Shown in pieces: positions 12,401 to 26,165 of a DNA stretch of 64,000 bases. The stretch is from assembly GCA_964030785.1 (NCBI GenBank), contig OZ034972.1, forward strand, positions 18,947,683 to 19,011,682, read 5' to 3'. Position 1 is the first letter of the stretch. Every line of letters begins with the position of its first letter. The stretch comes from Siderastrea siderea. Its lineage: Eukaryota; Cnidaria; Anthozoa; Scleractinia; Rhizangiidae. Made by a program: the position numbers and the translations under genes. A model generated the notes under the pieces. The model was not told where the DNA came from. It made no database searches and saw only the letters and a program-made list of their open reading frames with translations.

Positions 12401-15400
12401 CTAACAAAAGAACTCCTTTTTTAAACGTTTGTCAAAACATTTCAGTACAACCACAAAGATTAAAGATTAAAGAGATACGGCGTTTCAATGTATCCGACAT
12501 CATTATCAAGCAAAGAAGAATGAAAGTAAAAATGAACGTAAATACAAATTAAAATTAAAAAATGCAAGCTTGTGCTTTCGGCGGATTTCTATTTCTTGAA
12601 TGGAAGAGAGATCGCGATGGTTTCGTCGCTTTCACTGGAATTTTTACCGATTTGGCTGGCTGAGTACACTGTCTGTGGATTGATCGTTAGCAACTACGAG
12701 ATATTGTAGTGGAGTTAAGCGCATTCCTGAGCACACTCCTGTGGTTATTGTTAGATACTGATCGGGATTCTCAAGAGAGTGACTTTGCTGTTTCCTTAGG
12801 CTATGTCGTAGTTATTTTCGTTATTTTTAGGCGGTGATGTATCAGATAACTAGGCTGTCTGAGGTTCCTGCTGTTTAGAGCAATGACTTGTGGCGTTTAT
12901 CAATGACTTCGCGCTCAGTAATAGTGCGGAATATGTTGCGGCAAAAGTTAAGAGAAACAACGTTAGATCACAAAGAAACTCGTGAACAGCAATGTAAGAA
13001 TAGGTTTTTGGTTTTTTTTGTGCTTGTGTTCAAGGGCAAGCTATTTTGTAATTGAGTTGAATTGTGACAGCTCCGTTGTGCGATATTTTTAGATTGCCGG
13101 TAGTCTAATGTTTCTACTTGTAGGTGGAAAAGGTGGAGTTTCATGGGTTTGCTCATGTTAGTTTGTATCTGGTGAATCAGAAAGATAAAAAAATGTGATA
13201 ATAATAAGGCTTTTAATGTATCTAAGCCGGCTATTGTTTAGGGAAAATAATTTGTTACACTTGTGTTTGTGAACAGTCGATTTTCAGTTTTGATTACATA
13301 ATATTCTTGTATAGTACAATGTTTGAACTTGCTGACTGACCGAAAATGAAATTCGGCGTTGTAACAGTCTGCTTTTCCGTTTTTTTGTCCATTAGCGATT
13401 GTTATTCTAGGGAGATTAAAAGGATCGTTTTTCATATTGACTTTGACGTAACACGCAGACGTTTGTTGCGTGTGCTAATTAAACATTATACACAGAAGAG
13501 TAACGTTTATGGACTTTGGAGTACTAAAGGGAGCGTCGTGATATCAAGAAGTGTACACAAGAGAGTCACCTTAGAGTGCTAAACGTAGCTTTACTAGCAC
13601 AGAATATAACCTAGGCAAAGCACAACAGATTTTTAAATTAAGACGCTTCTATTTTGACTGCATGATTTTTAAAATTGAAAAGAGTGAATGGTAAGTACTA
13701 GAACTGTGTCACAGGGTACCCAAACCCTGTATTAACTATATCATAATCATTTAATAAAAATATTTTTATTTACCGGTGTTCCTGTGCCTTTTTGAGTCAT
13801 TTTAAAAGGGATTTGCATCAGAGCAGAGACGGTTTTAAGGGACTGTTTGTTATTTATGCCTAAGGGGGGCCGCTGTTTAAAGTGGGGGGGGGGGTCTAAA
13901 ATTTTCAAAATCAATGAAAAAAGGGGGAATGTTTTTTAAAATACAGTAGAAATAAGGGGGGGGGGGGTAAACTTTTAGAAACTGTTGTTTCAACACTTGT
14001 GTAGCCGTTTTGCAGACATATTTAAAAAGTTGATCTCTGTTTCGAGAATTCTATTTCCAAAGAACCTCGTCTTAGTTTGAAAAGACAGGAAAACGTGACG
14101 TGGAGTAGCGTCATTTAAGGGTTCCAATATATAACTTATTAAATCCCTTTTAAATACATGAATCTGATATTTAATATTAGCAAAACCCACACACATGTAA
14201 TTTGCCGGGGCCAGTTGTAGTTTACAGTATTGTAGTGCGTACGTATATAGGACAGAAATCAGAATGTAGATCTGTCCAACTGGGTCCTTGTGAAGCCTGA
14301 AATACTGGTTGAAATCATCATCCAGCTGCTGACTAAATCATGAATGCTGACTAAATCACTTCTGAAGAGCATCATTAGTAAAGTGCAGGAAAATGAGGAA
14401 ACCATGACTGCATCCCTTGAGGAATATGACCTGATCTGCCCTTTGTTAAACAAGAAAGTCGAAATGTATAGCCTGTATGACCAAGAAGAAAAACAGCCAA
14501 ACCACTTTGTTCCATCCCTGATGCCAATGGCTGCAGATGGAGATATTTCTGTATGGCATGACGATGATGCAGATAAGAAGTTCTTAATCTTTGTGTTCTT
14601 TGACAGGTTCCTTCCTCAGCCCTTGTTCCATCGCCTCCTGTCTCGAGCTCATAAACTCAGTAAGGTGGAATTTCCAAATGGCAAAACTGTTCTGTATAGA
14701 GATGCTGGCAAGTTCTTGATGAGTGCTTGGCAACCTTACAGACTCCGCAAGTTTACTTTCCTTGCTGAGTGCTTCCATACTGTACGATCACAAATGACCT
14801 TGCACTGGATTTTGGTTTATCGGCACGCGGCCAGAACACGTGTTGTACGCAATTTCGCAATCAGACGCACGTCGCGTCCTGAGGTTAGGGGAGGGGGGGG
14901 GGTAAAATTTTTAACCTGTCACATAAACGGGAGGGGGGGATTTTTTAAAATACCCACTTTCTGGGAGGGTTAAATTTTTCATATGCTTGAATTGGTTGAA
15001 AATCACCGACCCCCCTAATACCTCGCCGGTTTCAAATGTTACCTTATTATAGGAAATTAACGCTCCATGAAATTAACGCGAATTGTAAAAATTCGCGTTA
15101 ATTTAAGTCGCGTTAATTTTTGTGAGCGTTAATTTCCGCGTTGTTAATTAAGTGGAGCGTTAATTTCCGCGTCCTTAATTTCCATCATTTTAATGCCAAA
15201 TTCTGGATCCACTCCGGACATTCTTAAAACCTACAAAACAATAGCTTTCTAACATTTCGGCAGAATTTAACGCACATTGTCAGTAAAGAAATTACCTCAC
15301 CGAACACAGTTTTCTTGTACCTATGCGTTATTTACAGTTATTTTCAAACCACTGGCAGTTGGGCAGCCAAAATTGGCAAGGTGCAAGTTCAACTAAAGAA

Positions 15401-18400
15401 GATTGTATTTTGATATGTTTTATTGGACTAGATACCGTTACCATGGCAACACAGCTGGTAGTAAACCGGCATTAACTAATGGGTTTGATTAATTTTCAGA
15501 AAATCCAGTCGTAAGATTTTTTCCATCATTTGTCTCTAGAAAACTCAAAAAAAATACTGGCCTATTGACACTGGTCTCGTGAAATTTTGACAGAGAGATC
15601 TCCTGTTATTTTGTGTTTTGCATTTTAACGTTTTCTGAACATGTCCTCTGTCAGATTTCAATTTTTGTTTGCAGGCGAGCTAAGCGAGTTCCGAACTATT
15701 ATTCTACCAAATTTCATGAAATTCTAACGAGCGGTTCCGTAGAAATCAGTGCATTTCCACTAAATCGTGCAGTCACAATTTTCTAGTTAACTGCGCATGC
15801 GCTGCATTTGACAGGATTCTCGATCTTCCTCGATCCATGCAAACAATCCCAGAAAGGCAGGGTATTTTCCAAGATCGTAAGTAAGTTATCGTAAGTTTTC
15901 GTCCCCTGATTCAACTATGTTCCATAAAATAGCAACATTTTGAATGCTTTCCTGACCCTGAGCTACCAGCTGTCAAGTCCACTTGTGGTTTCCTGTATAA
16001 ACTGGTCTCAAGTTTATAACCAATCTTCGCGATGTTCATTCCCAGGAAAGGGAGCGTTATGTTCGTGGCTGTTCCCATGGTGAACCTCTAATTTATATTG
16101 AATTTCATGTTTCTCATGGGGCTCCGCTTTTAGGCTTGGCTAAATCTAAATATTTATTATTCATGTTTCTCGTGTCATTCTGTACTTGATAATGACGTTG
16201 ACAATGCTTCTTTAAGCATTGTTTGTGTTAAATATTCTGCCACATTACCTTGCCAGTTACTTAAAGACTAAATCCGAGTTCACGACCAACCGGTTTGCTG
16301 GCACCCTACCAACTGGGCTAACAAGGCGGCAGTTAAAGTGGAGTATTTTGCTTATATGCTATGCGCTCGAAAGCAAAAAGTATGACGGCAAAGGCAAAGC
16401 GTTTGCGCGAAGGCGAAACGTTTGAGCGACAGACCTGCAACTAACCCGTGAGAGGGAATGGGAAGGAGGCGAGGTACCTCGCGACTTCGCCACTAGTTTT
16501 CGCCACAGTTCGCCCGCCGCAGAGACAACCCCTTCGTTGGAATAATACCTCCGGCTACACAGGCTACATACGCTCTGTCACGTGAGACATATGGGCTATT
16601 TTGCTCTTACTTGGAGCGTGGTTAGTTACAATAACTGTTCTGTTCTTACCTTGGGCCTGGTATGTCACATGAAATCCTTCAAACTTTTTGTCGCTGTCAG
16701 TCTGGAATGTAATCCTCATGGGTCCTCTGGTGGTAATGTCGGGAGGCAGTATCTTGGCACAAACCTTGGTTATTTCTGGCGAATCTTCCGAGTTTCCTTC
16801 CTGCACCGACAGCCAGTCGTAAGAACAGTCTTCTTTCCTTTCCAAGATGAACTTGTGAAAAGTTAGAGTAATGTCATACCCGAGACCCAGATCGATGACC
16901 CACACACACTCTAGATTGTCTGGATAGTCGCGTGGATGATTTGGAGACTTAATTGCCCCTGATCCAGTCGTAAATACCACGTCACAGATACCTAAATATA
17001 AAAATAGAATTATTGGATATAATTATCAGATATCAAGATCCAAAGATATAGATTTTCAGGATTTTTCTTTATATTGGGCAGACTTACTTGATTAAGCAAC
17101 ATCTGGATCGATTTTCTGATTTGCCTTTTCGTTATCCATTACATTTATTTGTATTAAACTACGAAAACAGTTTAAGAGTCAGACGGACCAAAACGAATTA
17201 ACAAAGTAATTGACACATCGGCAAGACAAAGAAGCAATCAAAACTCGAAGCAAGTACATGTAAAAGACTTCAAGCCAGAAAAATAAGTGCGAGCAAGTCA
17301 CGATTATTTTAGCTATTTGTCTCATTGGTTGAGGAAGTGGTGGGGGCTTCTTAATCAATTACTAAGCGAAGCAAATCAAAACCAAAGTAAACGCAAATTA
17401 CTTTTTCATTTAAAAAACGTTTTAAACAGAGAAATTATTTGAGGAGGTTTGTGTAAACAATAACAACAAGAACATTTCGATAGTGCACTACATGTAATCC
17501 TTTCTTTCTTTCTTTCTTTCTTTTAGACGTCTGTGCATTCCTGTATTCTGACATGGGAGATGGCGTTTAGTTTCTTCTTTAGTCTTTAGAAACTGAAATG
17601 TTTGCGTGGTAACTGCTATTTCGTTGTAAGCAGGTGATCAGATCGACGCACCAGGGAAGAGAATGATAAAAAGGATGAAACTAACGTTACGTGAAACGTT
17701 GCTCGTTTTCCAACCCTTGCAGAATAAATGTTTGGTATTTTTCTCCCAGTTCTGAACTAAGGTACTGTTGGGAACTGTTATATTAAGACCCTTTATCCTC
17801 TCTTGATTAAGACGGTTCTGGATTCATACCTGTGTGTTTTGCTATAAATCCTCGGTTGTGGTTCTCGCTGTCAGTATGCATGTGAACAAGTAGAAAGTTA
17901 CTGCTAGAACGAAACGTTCGCATTTCCGGGTCATTTGGCAGAGAGACGCCACACAGTCGCTTTATAACATCAGTGCTCCCATAAGAGCCGTCCAATACTT
18001 CAACATAGTCATTTGGGCAGTTAGCATCTTTCTCTGCCTGTCAGTCAAACATCAAGTCACTTGTTATTTTCCAATAAAAATTTTAACCACGTGTACCCGG
18101 GCGTTTTCACGTCTGAAGGGTCTTGGACAAGTGATTTGCTCTCTGCAGAGCTCATACCTCTGCATGCATGACACTGAGAATGTTTACTGGCGGATCTTAT
18201 CGAATGTGTTTAAAATTAGAACTATTTGCCAATATAGTAATCACACTGATGAAGACAAACAAATCTTTTTTTTTACCCGTGAACCTATATTTCGGCAAAT
18301 AATCACAAATGACGACGAAACACCGCAAATTCCTTTTACACCTATATTTCGACCACATTCAGTGATCTTCTTCAGGGTGACTAATTAACCGTTAACGTGT

Positions 18401-21400
18401 TACACTTTTAAATTGTTGAATTGCCAAGGTAACGCGGGTGCATGAATACAACTGCCACTGAACTAACTGCTGTTTTGAAACTGTAACGGAAATTCTAACG
18501 TTATAGTCTGCGCGCGCTCATACAATTGAATACTATTTTGAAACTAACAGAAAAGTGTTACGTTATCGTAAGCGCGCGCTCATTCGCGTCTTTTTGTTTT
18601 GCCCATAGAAACCATCATTGTCATTAAGGTGATTCCATCGAAAAAGAAGTTGTAATGAGAATTTGTTGAAACTTTGCACAGTTACTAATTACACCTAGTA
18701 CATTAAAAAAATAAAATAAAAAGAGGGGGTCACTGTGTCTGATTTCACGCTACGGGGCTGTAGTATATAGGTACTTTGCTATCTCTAGACAGCAATTTTT
18801 AAAAAACCTATCCTTGTACTAGAGACACCCATTACTTCAACAAAGTTATAATTAGCAATGAAATATAAGCATTATTCTTATGATAGAAGTACAATGTTAC
18901 GGTAAAACGTCTTAAAATTGCCGTAACAATGAAACTAATTTGAAATAATGGGCGAATCGAGCGTCTGCACGGTTCCAGTGAAACGCCTAAAATCTGACTG
19001 TAACAGTGAATCAACCGGAATATTTTAAAATTGAATAATGAAAAGTTCTTCAAATTTGAATATATCATGTAAAGTCGTATTTTCCTTAAATAAATGGAAT
19101 AAAAAAGTGGGGTCACCGAGTTCGTTTAGGAGAAAACGACCATTTATTTCTCTGAACAGCTCAGCTTCCATAGAAAACCTATCAAGTTCCGAACGCGCGC
19201 GTGCTAATCACGCAAAAATGATGCGCAGAAAGGATGCGCAATGAAATTGAATGGAATCACCTTAAGTCCATGTGGTATCAGAGTTCTCAGTTTGTAGATC
19301 CACTGTCCCTCTTTATCGCGTAGCTCTCGCTCCCCTTTAACCCAGTCTATTAGTTGGATGCTCATGTGCTCTAAACCAAAATGTCCCTGGCTATGAAAAT
19401 GCCGGTAAAGTACATCATCCTTCTCCTTATTTCCCGAAGACAAATTTACGTGCGCATTTACCCTACTCTTGTGATTATTGAACCTCGTTCTAAACGCAGT
19501 GGTAGTTGAGCCAACATACTGAATGCCACATTTCTTACAAGTGATAAGTTAGACTACATCTTTAGAATTACAATTAAGGTTATAATTTATGGTAAACTCC
19601 TTGCCTGTTTTGTTACTTTGAAAAACTCTTCCTAAACAAAGAAAATTACAAATCTGACAACGATTAGAATTACATTTCCAAGTTCCTTTAACTTCATCTT
19701 TGGGGCCACTTGCAAACCGGGCGCGGACCAAATAGTCTGAAAGACTTTTGGGTTTCCTAAAGGCTACCATTGGAACTTCTTTGATGGCATTTTTGCATCT
19801 ATTTGATAAGTGCAGAACGGGCTGCAAATCCCTCAGGAAGCGCCCGATATTGGGAAGACCCGGATGCGAGCCAGAGAGAACCGGAAGTTTAAAAATTCAC
19901 AAGGTCTGGTTGCTAGGGAGTGACGTCATGGGCTTACAAGTTAGCCGTCACCGTATTTGACTTGCGGTTTCACACCCGCAGCGTTTGTATCGGACTCTTT
20001 TGACTGTTCTAAAGAGGTTGGATTTCATAAATATTTTGACAAGAGCGGTAAAATTCGACTATTCAATCTTTCACTTCTTTCCTTCTGCGAATGGATGCTC
20101 TCGATAATCGGCGGGTTCGAGCTCTCTACAAGCGCTTCAGGGAGTTTTTTTAACTAAATTAGAAGATGTGTGAAATGTGGCGTTTCAGTGTAGTCCGTTG
20201 ACTGGCAAGTTTTATGAACGAAGTGGCCAAGTACCAGCTCGCAGTTGTGGCGGGCTTACTGATCTTTCTGATCGGAGAGTTACCAAAGAAGAGCTGTTTC
20301 TTATTTGGTGCTGCTTTTGCCATTCCGCGTTACAAATGTAAAGCAAGCAAAGCGTGATATCGGCGAAAATTACCTACAAACAATGCAATACAGACTACAA
20401 ATCACTACAGCGAAACGTCTTCAGGTAATGGAAGGAATCCACTGTAACATGTAACTGGTAGTCTAGCGAAATAACCGTACAACGAGGTAAGTTATTCCTT
20501 CGATCGTTTCTTTAGATAAGGTAAACGCTTGCGTCCGCTCGCTCGCAATCTCTCCTTTCAGGGATAATCGAGCGAAAAAAACACAGCAGCAGCGAGCGCC
20601 AAAATCGCCTGCCGCGTGGAAACGTGGGCCGCGCGTGATGAGCTGCCGCTGTAAGAAGAAGAAGTAGTAGTAGAAGTAGCTCTTTCACAAATGCGGTTTT
20701 CAAAGAGGTCCTTAACGAAATAAATAAACTAAACATCAAGTAAACAAGAAGCCCTGTTATACACTCTATAGTAAAAATAACATAATTGAGTTGACACGTG
20801 CATTTGAATACCTTTTCTCGTTCACCCAGGTTGGAGTCCATGGCATAACCGTATGCCTGAGCGCTTCTGGGATATGCAACATATTAAACATTTTGAGACA
20901 AAATTTAAGAGAAATGCTGTTTATCTTTTCCTGGTTCACCCAGGTTGAAGTCCATGGCATCAACGTATGCCTGAGTGCTTCTGGGATATGCAATATAATA
21001 AAAATGTCGATACAAAATTTAAGAGAAATGCTGTAGATCTTTTCCTGGTTCACCCAGGTTGGAGTCCATGGCATCACCATATGCCTGAGCGCTTCTGGGA
21101 TATGCAACATAACAAACATTTTGAGACAGAATTTTAGACAAATGTTGATATCTTTCCTGGTTTACCCAGGTTGGAGTCCTTGGCATCACCGTATGCCTGA
21201 GTGCTTCTGGGATATGCAACATAACAAACATTTTGAGACAGAATTTTAGACAAATGTTGATATCTTTTCCTGGTTCACCCAGGTTGGAGTCCATGGCATC
21301 ACCATATGCCTGAGCGCTTCTGGGATATGCAACATAACAAACATTTTGAGACAGAATTTTAGACAAATGTTGATATCTTTTCCTGGTTCACCCAGGTTGG

Positions 21401-24400
21401 AGTCCTTGGCATCACCGTATGCCTGAGCGCTTCTGGGATATGCAACATAACAAACATTTTGAGACAGAATTTTAGACAAATGTTGATATCTTTCCTGGTT
21501 TACCCAGGTTGGAGTCCTTGGCATCACCGTATGCCTGAGTGCTTCTGGGATATGCAACATAACAAACATTTTGAGACAGAATTTTAGACAAATGTTGATA
21601 TCTTTTCCTGGTTCACCCAGGTTGGAGTCCATGGCATCACCATATGCCTGAGCGCTTCTGGGATATGCAACATAACAAACATTTTGAGACAGAATTTTAG
21701 ACAAATGTTGATATCTTTTCCTGGTTCACCCAGGTTGGAGTCCTTGGCATCACCGTATGCCTGAGCGCTGCTGGGATATGCAACATAACAAACATTTTAA
21801 GACAGAATTTTAGACAAATGTTGATATCTTTTCCTGGTTCACCCAGGTTGGAGTCCATGGCACCACCGTATGCCTGAGCGCTTCTGGGATATGCAACATA
21901 ACAAACATTTTGAGACAGAATTTTAGACAAGTGTTGATATCTTTTCCTGGTTCACCCAGTTTGGAGTCCATGGCATCACCATATGCCTGAGCGCTTCTGG
22001 GATATGCAACAAAACAAACATTTTGAGACAGAATTTTAGACAAATGTTGATATTTTTTCCTGGTTCACCCAGGTTAAAGTCCATGGCATCAACGTATGCC
22101 TGAGCACTTCTGGGATATGCAACATAACAAACATTTTGAGACAGAATTTTAGACAAATGTTGATATCATTTCCTGGTTCACCCAGGTTGGAGTCCATGGC
22201 ACCACCGTATGCCTGAGCGCTTCTGGGATATGCAAGAAAACAAACATTTTGAGACAGAATTTTAGACAAATGTTGATATCTTTTCCTGGTTCACCCAGGT
22301 TGGAGTCCATGGCACCACCGTATGCCTGAGCGCTTCTGGGATATGCAACATAACAAACATTTTGAGACAGAATTTTAGACAAATGTTGATATCTTTTCCT
22401 GGTTCACCCAGGTTGGAGTTCCATGGTATCAACGTATGCCTAATCGCTTCTGGGATATGCAACATAACAAACATTTTAAGACAGAATTTTAGACAAATGT
22501 CGTACATCCTTTCTGGTTTACCCAAGTTGGAGTCCTGACATCACCGTATGCCTAGAGGCACTTCCGGGATAAAAGTCACACATTCTCCGTACTTTTTCTG
22601 AAGAATCGCCCTCCAATTTAATGGGAAAAGAGGGATTCTTGTCTTATTATCAATAGCCCCCCTCCCCCAAAAACAACCCTACATCAAAGATAAGCCCCTG
22701 AAAAAACGGTTTGGAATTATTGCCTTATTTTATTATCGCACGCAAAGCCTGTGTATTTCACGCCCGCCTGCTTAATGGTCACTTTGTTTTCTTTTGACTA
22801 AATATTTCCTTTTTCTGACGCTCGTACCTATTCTCAGTGCACCAAAAGAACCACCAAACACTTCAGTTAGTCAGGAGACCTGCGCTGTCGAATGTTGTTC
22901 GTATTTCACAAGTTGGAACCAGAATAAAATTGGAGGTGCTTATAATTATTCCGGTGCGACTTTCGAACCGGTGTGAGTTTAATTTGGTTCGCTCTGTATT
23001 TATTTTACATGATACCGGAAAGTACACAAGAAGACACGCGAGAGACACGAGCGAGCGCCAAAATCGCCTGGGGCGTGAAGACGTGATGCGCGCGTTATGA
23101 GCATGTTCACGTTCGACATGTCAAGGTCTTCTTTTTGCCTGACTATTCTTGAGTAAAAAGAGACTGCTCGTAGTCTAGATACTGGTCCAGAATCCTATGT
23201 CGGTAAAATTCAGTCTTTGTCTTACTATTTCATGGCAGAAGGAGCTCATCGTCGCAAAAACGGAATATGTAAACGCGGTATAAATCTCCTACCGGAAAAG
23301 GATAATATTAGCTCGTCTGGAAGAAATTTAAGCGGCTGATAATTTCACGTTGTATTTCAGCGTTGATATCCTTGTTTCAGGCTTTGCCGATCGAGTGAAG
23401 CGGGATGAAATTTTTAATTATTTTGCAGTATAACTAACGCCAGGACAGTGTGCTTGAGTATAGTGTAGTTTTTTCGATTTGCCGATGGAGATCCGTTGCG
23501 TGGTCAACAGCCTAAATTTTTCTTCTGCAAGGCTATACGTTTTTAAGCGATTTCCTGCCACACCACAATTAAAACCTGTTTATGTATCTCTCAAACGCCA
23601 TGAATAACATTAGAATCAACTAAAACAAGCAAGAAAGAATTTCACGCTTAAAGATTATAACACATTCGTGCGAAAATTAACGCCTAAGTGGAACAGAAAC
23701 GATCATCAAAACTGATTTAATTACACTGGAATGCTAGTAAGTTACTGCGGGATCCCAAGGTAATTTTTGGTTGCTACGAGCGTCTGGCTCGTATGTCACT
23801 GTAAAAGGGATCCTATTGTTTTCTTCTTTTAGCTTATCCCTTAGGGCTTCATTCCTAGGTGTTTGTCTCGCTCTATCCACCTGTTGTTGAACAAAGTTCT
23901 TTTTATATCCTCTTTCTACCAAAAATCTACACAAATCTTGAACCCTTTTCTCAAAGAACGTCTCCTTAGAACAAATTCGTCTCAACCGTAGGGCTTGGGC
24001 ATAAGGAATCCCTCTCTTGCAAGAATTCGGGTGACAAGACGCTTGGTGAAGGTACTGATGACTATCGGTGGGCTTGATGTAAACATCTGTCTCTAGTTTT
24101 CCCGAATCATTAATAACTTTAACGTCTAGAAATTCTACTTCTTTATAGGACCATTTCGATGTAAATTTGATCGTTCTATGTGCACTGTTCAGATAATCAA
24201 TGAAGTCCCTGAGACTATCTTCTCCCTCTGTCCAGATTATAAAAATATCGTCAATATACCGCCACCATGTGTGAGGTTTTGTTTGAGCCTGTGTAACAAA
24301 CTGACTCTCCAGTTTGGCCATAAAAATATTGGCATACAACGGTGCCATTCGAGTCCCTATCGCTGTACCTAGTTTGTGGACGAAATGTTTCCCATCAAAC

Positions 24401-26099
24401 TCGAAGTTGTTGTTTTTAAGAACTATTTCAGTAAAATCTACTATGTTATTTTTTAGATCCCCTAGTTTCTTCCCTTCATCCAAATTAGAATCCCAAGCCA
24501 ACAATGCTTCTTTCACTGCCTGTAACCCTTCATCATGTGGTATATGGGGATATAACCCCACAACGTCCACTGTGCATAATATCGTTCCCTCTGGTAATGT
24601 GCCTATGTCCATTAGTTTTCTTATGTATTTTGGGTAATAAATAGAACCTTCCTGCTCTTTCCTCTCCTGAAGCCAACAAATATTTTTTAGTCTCATCATT
24701 TTTAGCGTCCATCGGGCGCTTCCTGAGGGATTTGCGGTTGTCAAGGAAAGCGATTGTAATTGGTAAATACTGGCGTTTAGGCCAGCTCAACACACAATGA
24801 TGTTGAGATCATTTGGTTAAATCGTTTAAGAAATATGGGCTCCGGGCCGTTTTTTTACAAAACTGAATTGTAAATTTTCGGCCCGCTCACAAGCCATGAG
24901 TGAGATAACATAATCGGCCTTTTCTCTCAACGCTTGTCGGCCGTTGGGGATAGCAATTGTCAGCGGTAAATATTGATGTCAAGGCCAGCTTAACACACAA
25001 AAATATTCAGGTCAATTGGTTAAATCGTCTGGAAGATATGGGCTCCGGGCCGCTTTCTTACAAAACTGAATTGTAAATTTCCGGCCCGCTTACAAGGCCG
25101 TGAGTGAAATAACATTTTGTTCTCAACGCTTGTTGGCCGTTAGGGAAAGCAATTGTCTTCGGTACATAGTAATGTTAAGGCCAGCTTAACACACAAAAAT
25201 GGTCAATTGATTAAATCTTTGGGAAGATATAGACTCCGAGCCGTGTTTCTTTCAAAACTGAATTGTGAATTTTCGGGCCGTGTATAAGGTTTGTACGTCA
25301 GAACATCGACGGCATTTTTTTCTCAGCTCTTATAAGCTATTTATGAACAATGTCAATACGGATGAATACTGAAACTTAGATCACTCTTCCACCTAAAAAA
25401 TTCCAGATCGTTCGCTTGAATCGATTGGAAGATATGGGCTCCGGTCCATTTTTAAACAGAGTTAGAGGGTCTGTATGGGAAAAGATCGGCCTTTTTTCCA
25501 GGCGCTAATAAGCGGTTATTGAGGGAACTTTTTACGAATAAATATACCGATAGTAGTGTTAACTTCACACAAAAAAATTCAGCTCACTCGAATAAATCGT
25601 TGGCACGTGATGGGCCTAGGTGCCGTTTTTTTACAAACCTGAATTGTAAATTTCCGGCCCGTGTTATAAAGGTTGTATGGAAAAACATGTTCCACAATTT
25701 TTTTCTCAGCTCTCATAGACTGTTGCGATCAAAGTTAATACGAATAAATACTGATACATATTTCACCCTTTCACACAAAAAGTTCCAGGTTATTCGGTTA
25801 AATCGTTTGGTAGAAATGGCCTCCTGTCCGTTTTTTTACAAAAAGTGAATTGATAATTAGCCGCCCAATTTGTAAGGTTTGTATGGGGAAAAGACCGGCC
25901 TTTATTTCCAGGCCCTTACAGGCGGTTATGAAGGGAACTTTTTAGTAATAAATACTGATAATTGTGTCTACTTCACACACAAAAAAAATGAGTTCATTTC
26001 TTTAAATCGTCGGCAAGTTATGGACCAAGGTGCCGTTTCTTTACAAAAATATATTTCTGTAAAAAAACGGCACTTTTACAGGTCCGTTTTTTTACGCCA

Positions 26100-26165
<66 letters not shown>

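Noticed and set aside
13346..13582. 78-codon plus-strand frame with a signal-peptide-like start
   Set aside because: No cysteine pattern, domain or splice context; it lies in an intron and is probably chance.
20791..22525. Series of 77- to 152-codon frames over the 113-bp repeats
   Set aside because: The unit length is not a multiple of three, and the frames are only stop-free repeats of one satellite.
20812..26045. CRISPR-like arrays
   Set aside because: The repeats are contiguous satellites without unique spacers, and the genome is eukaryotic.
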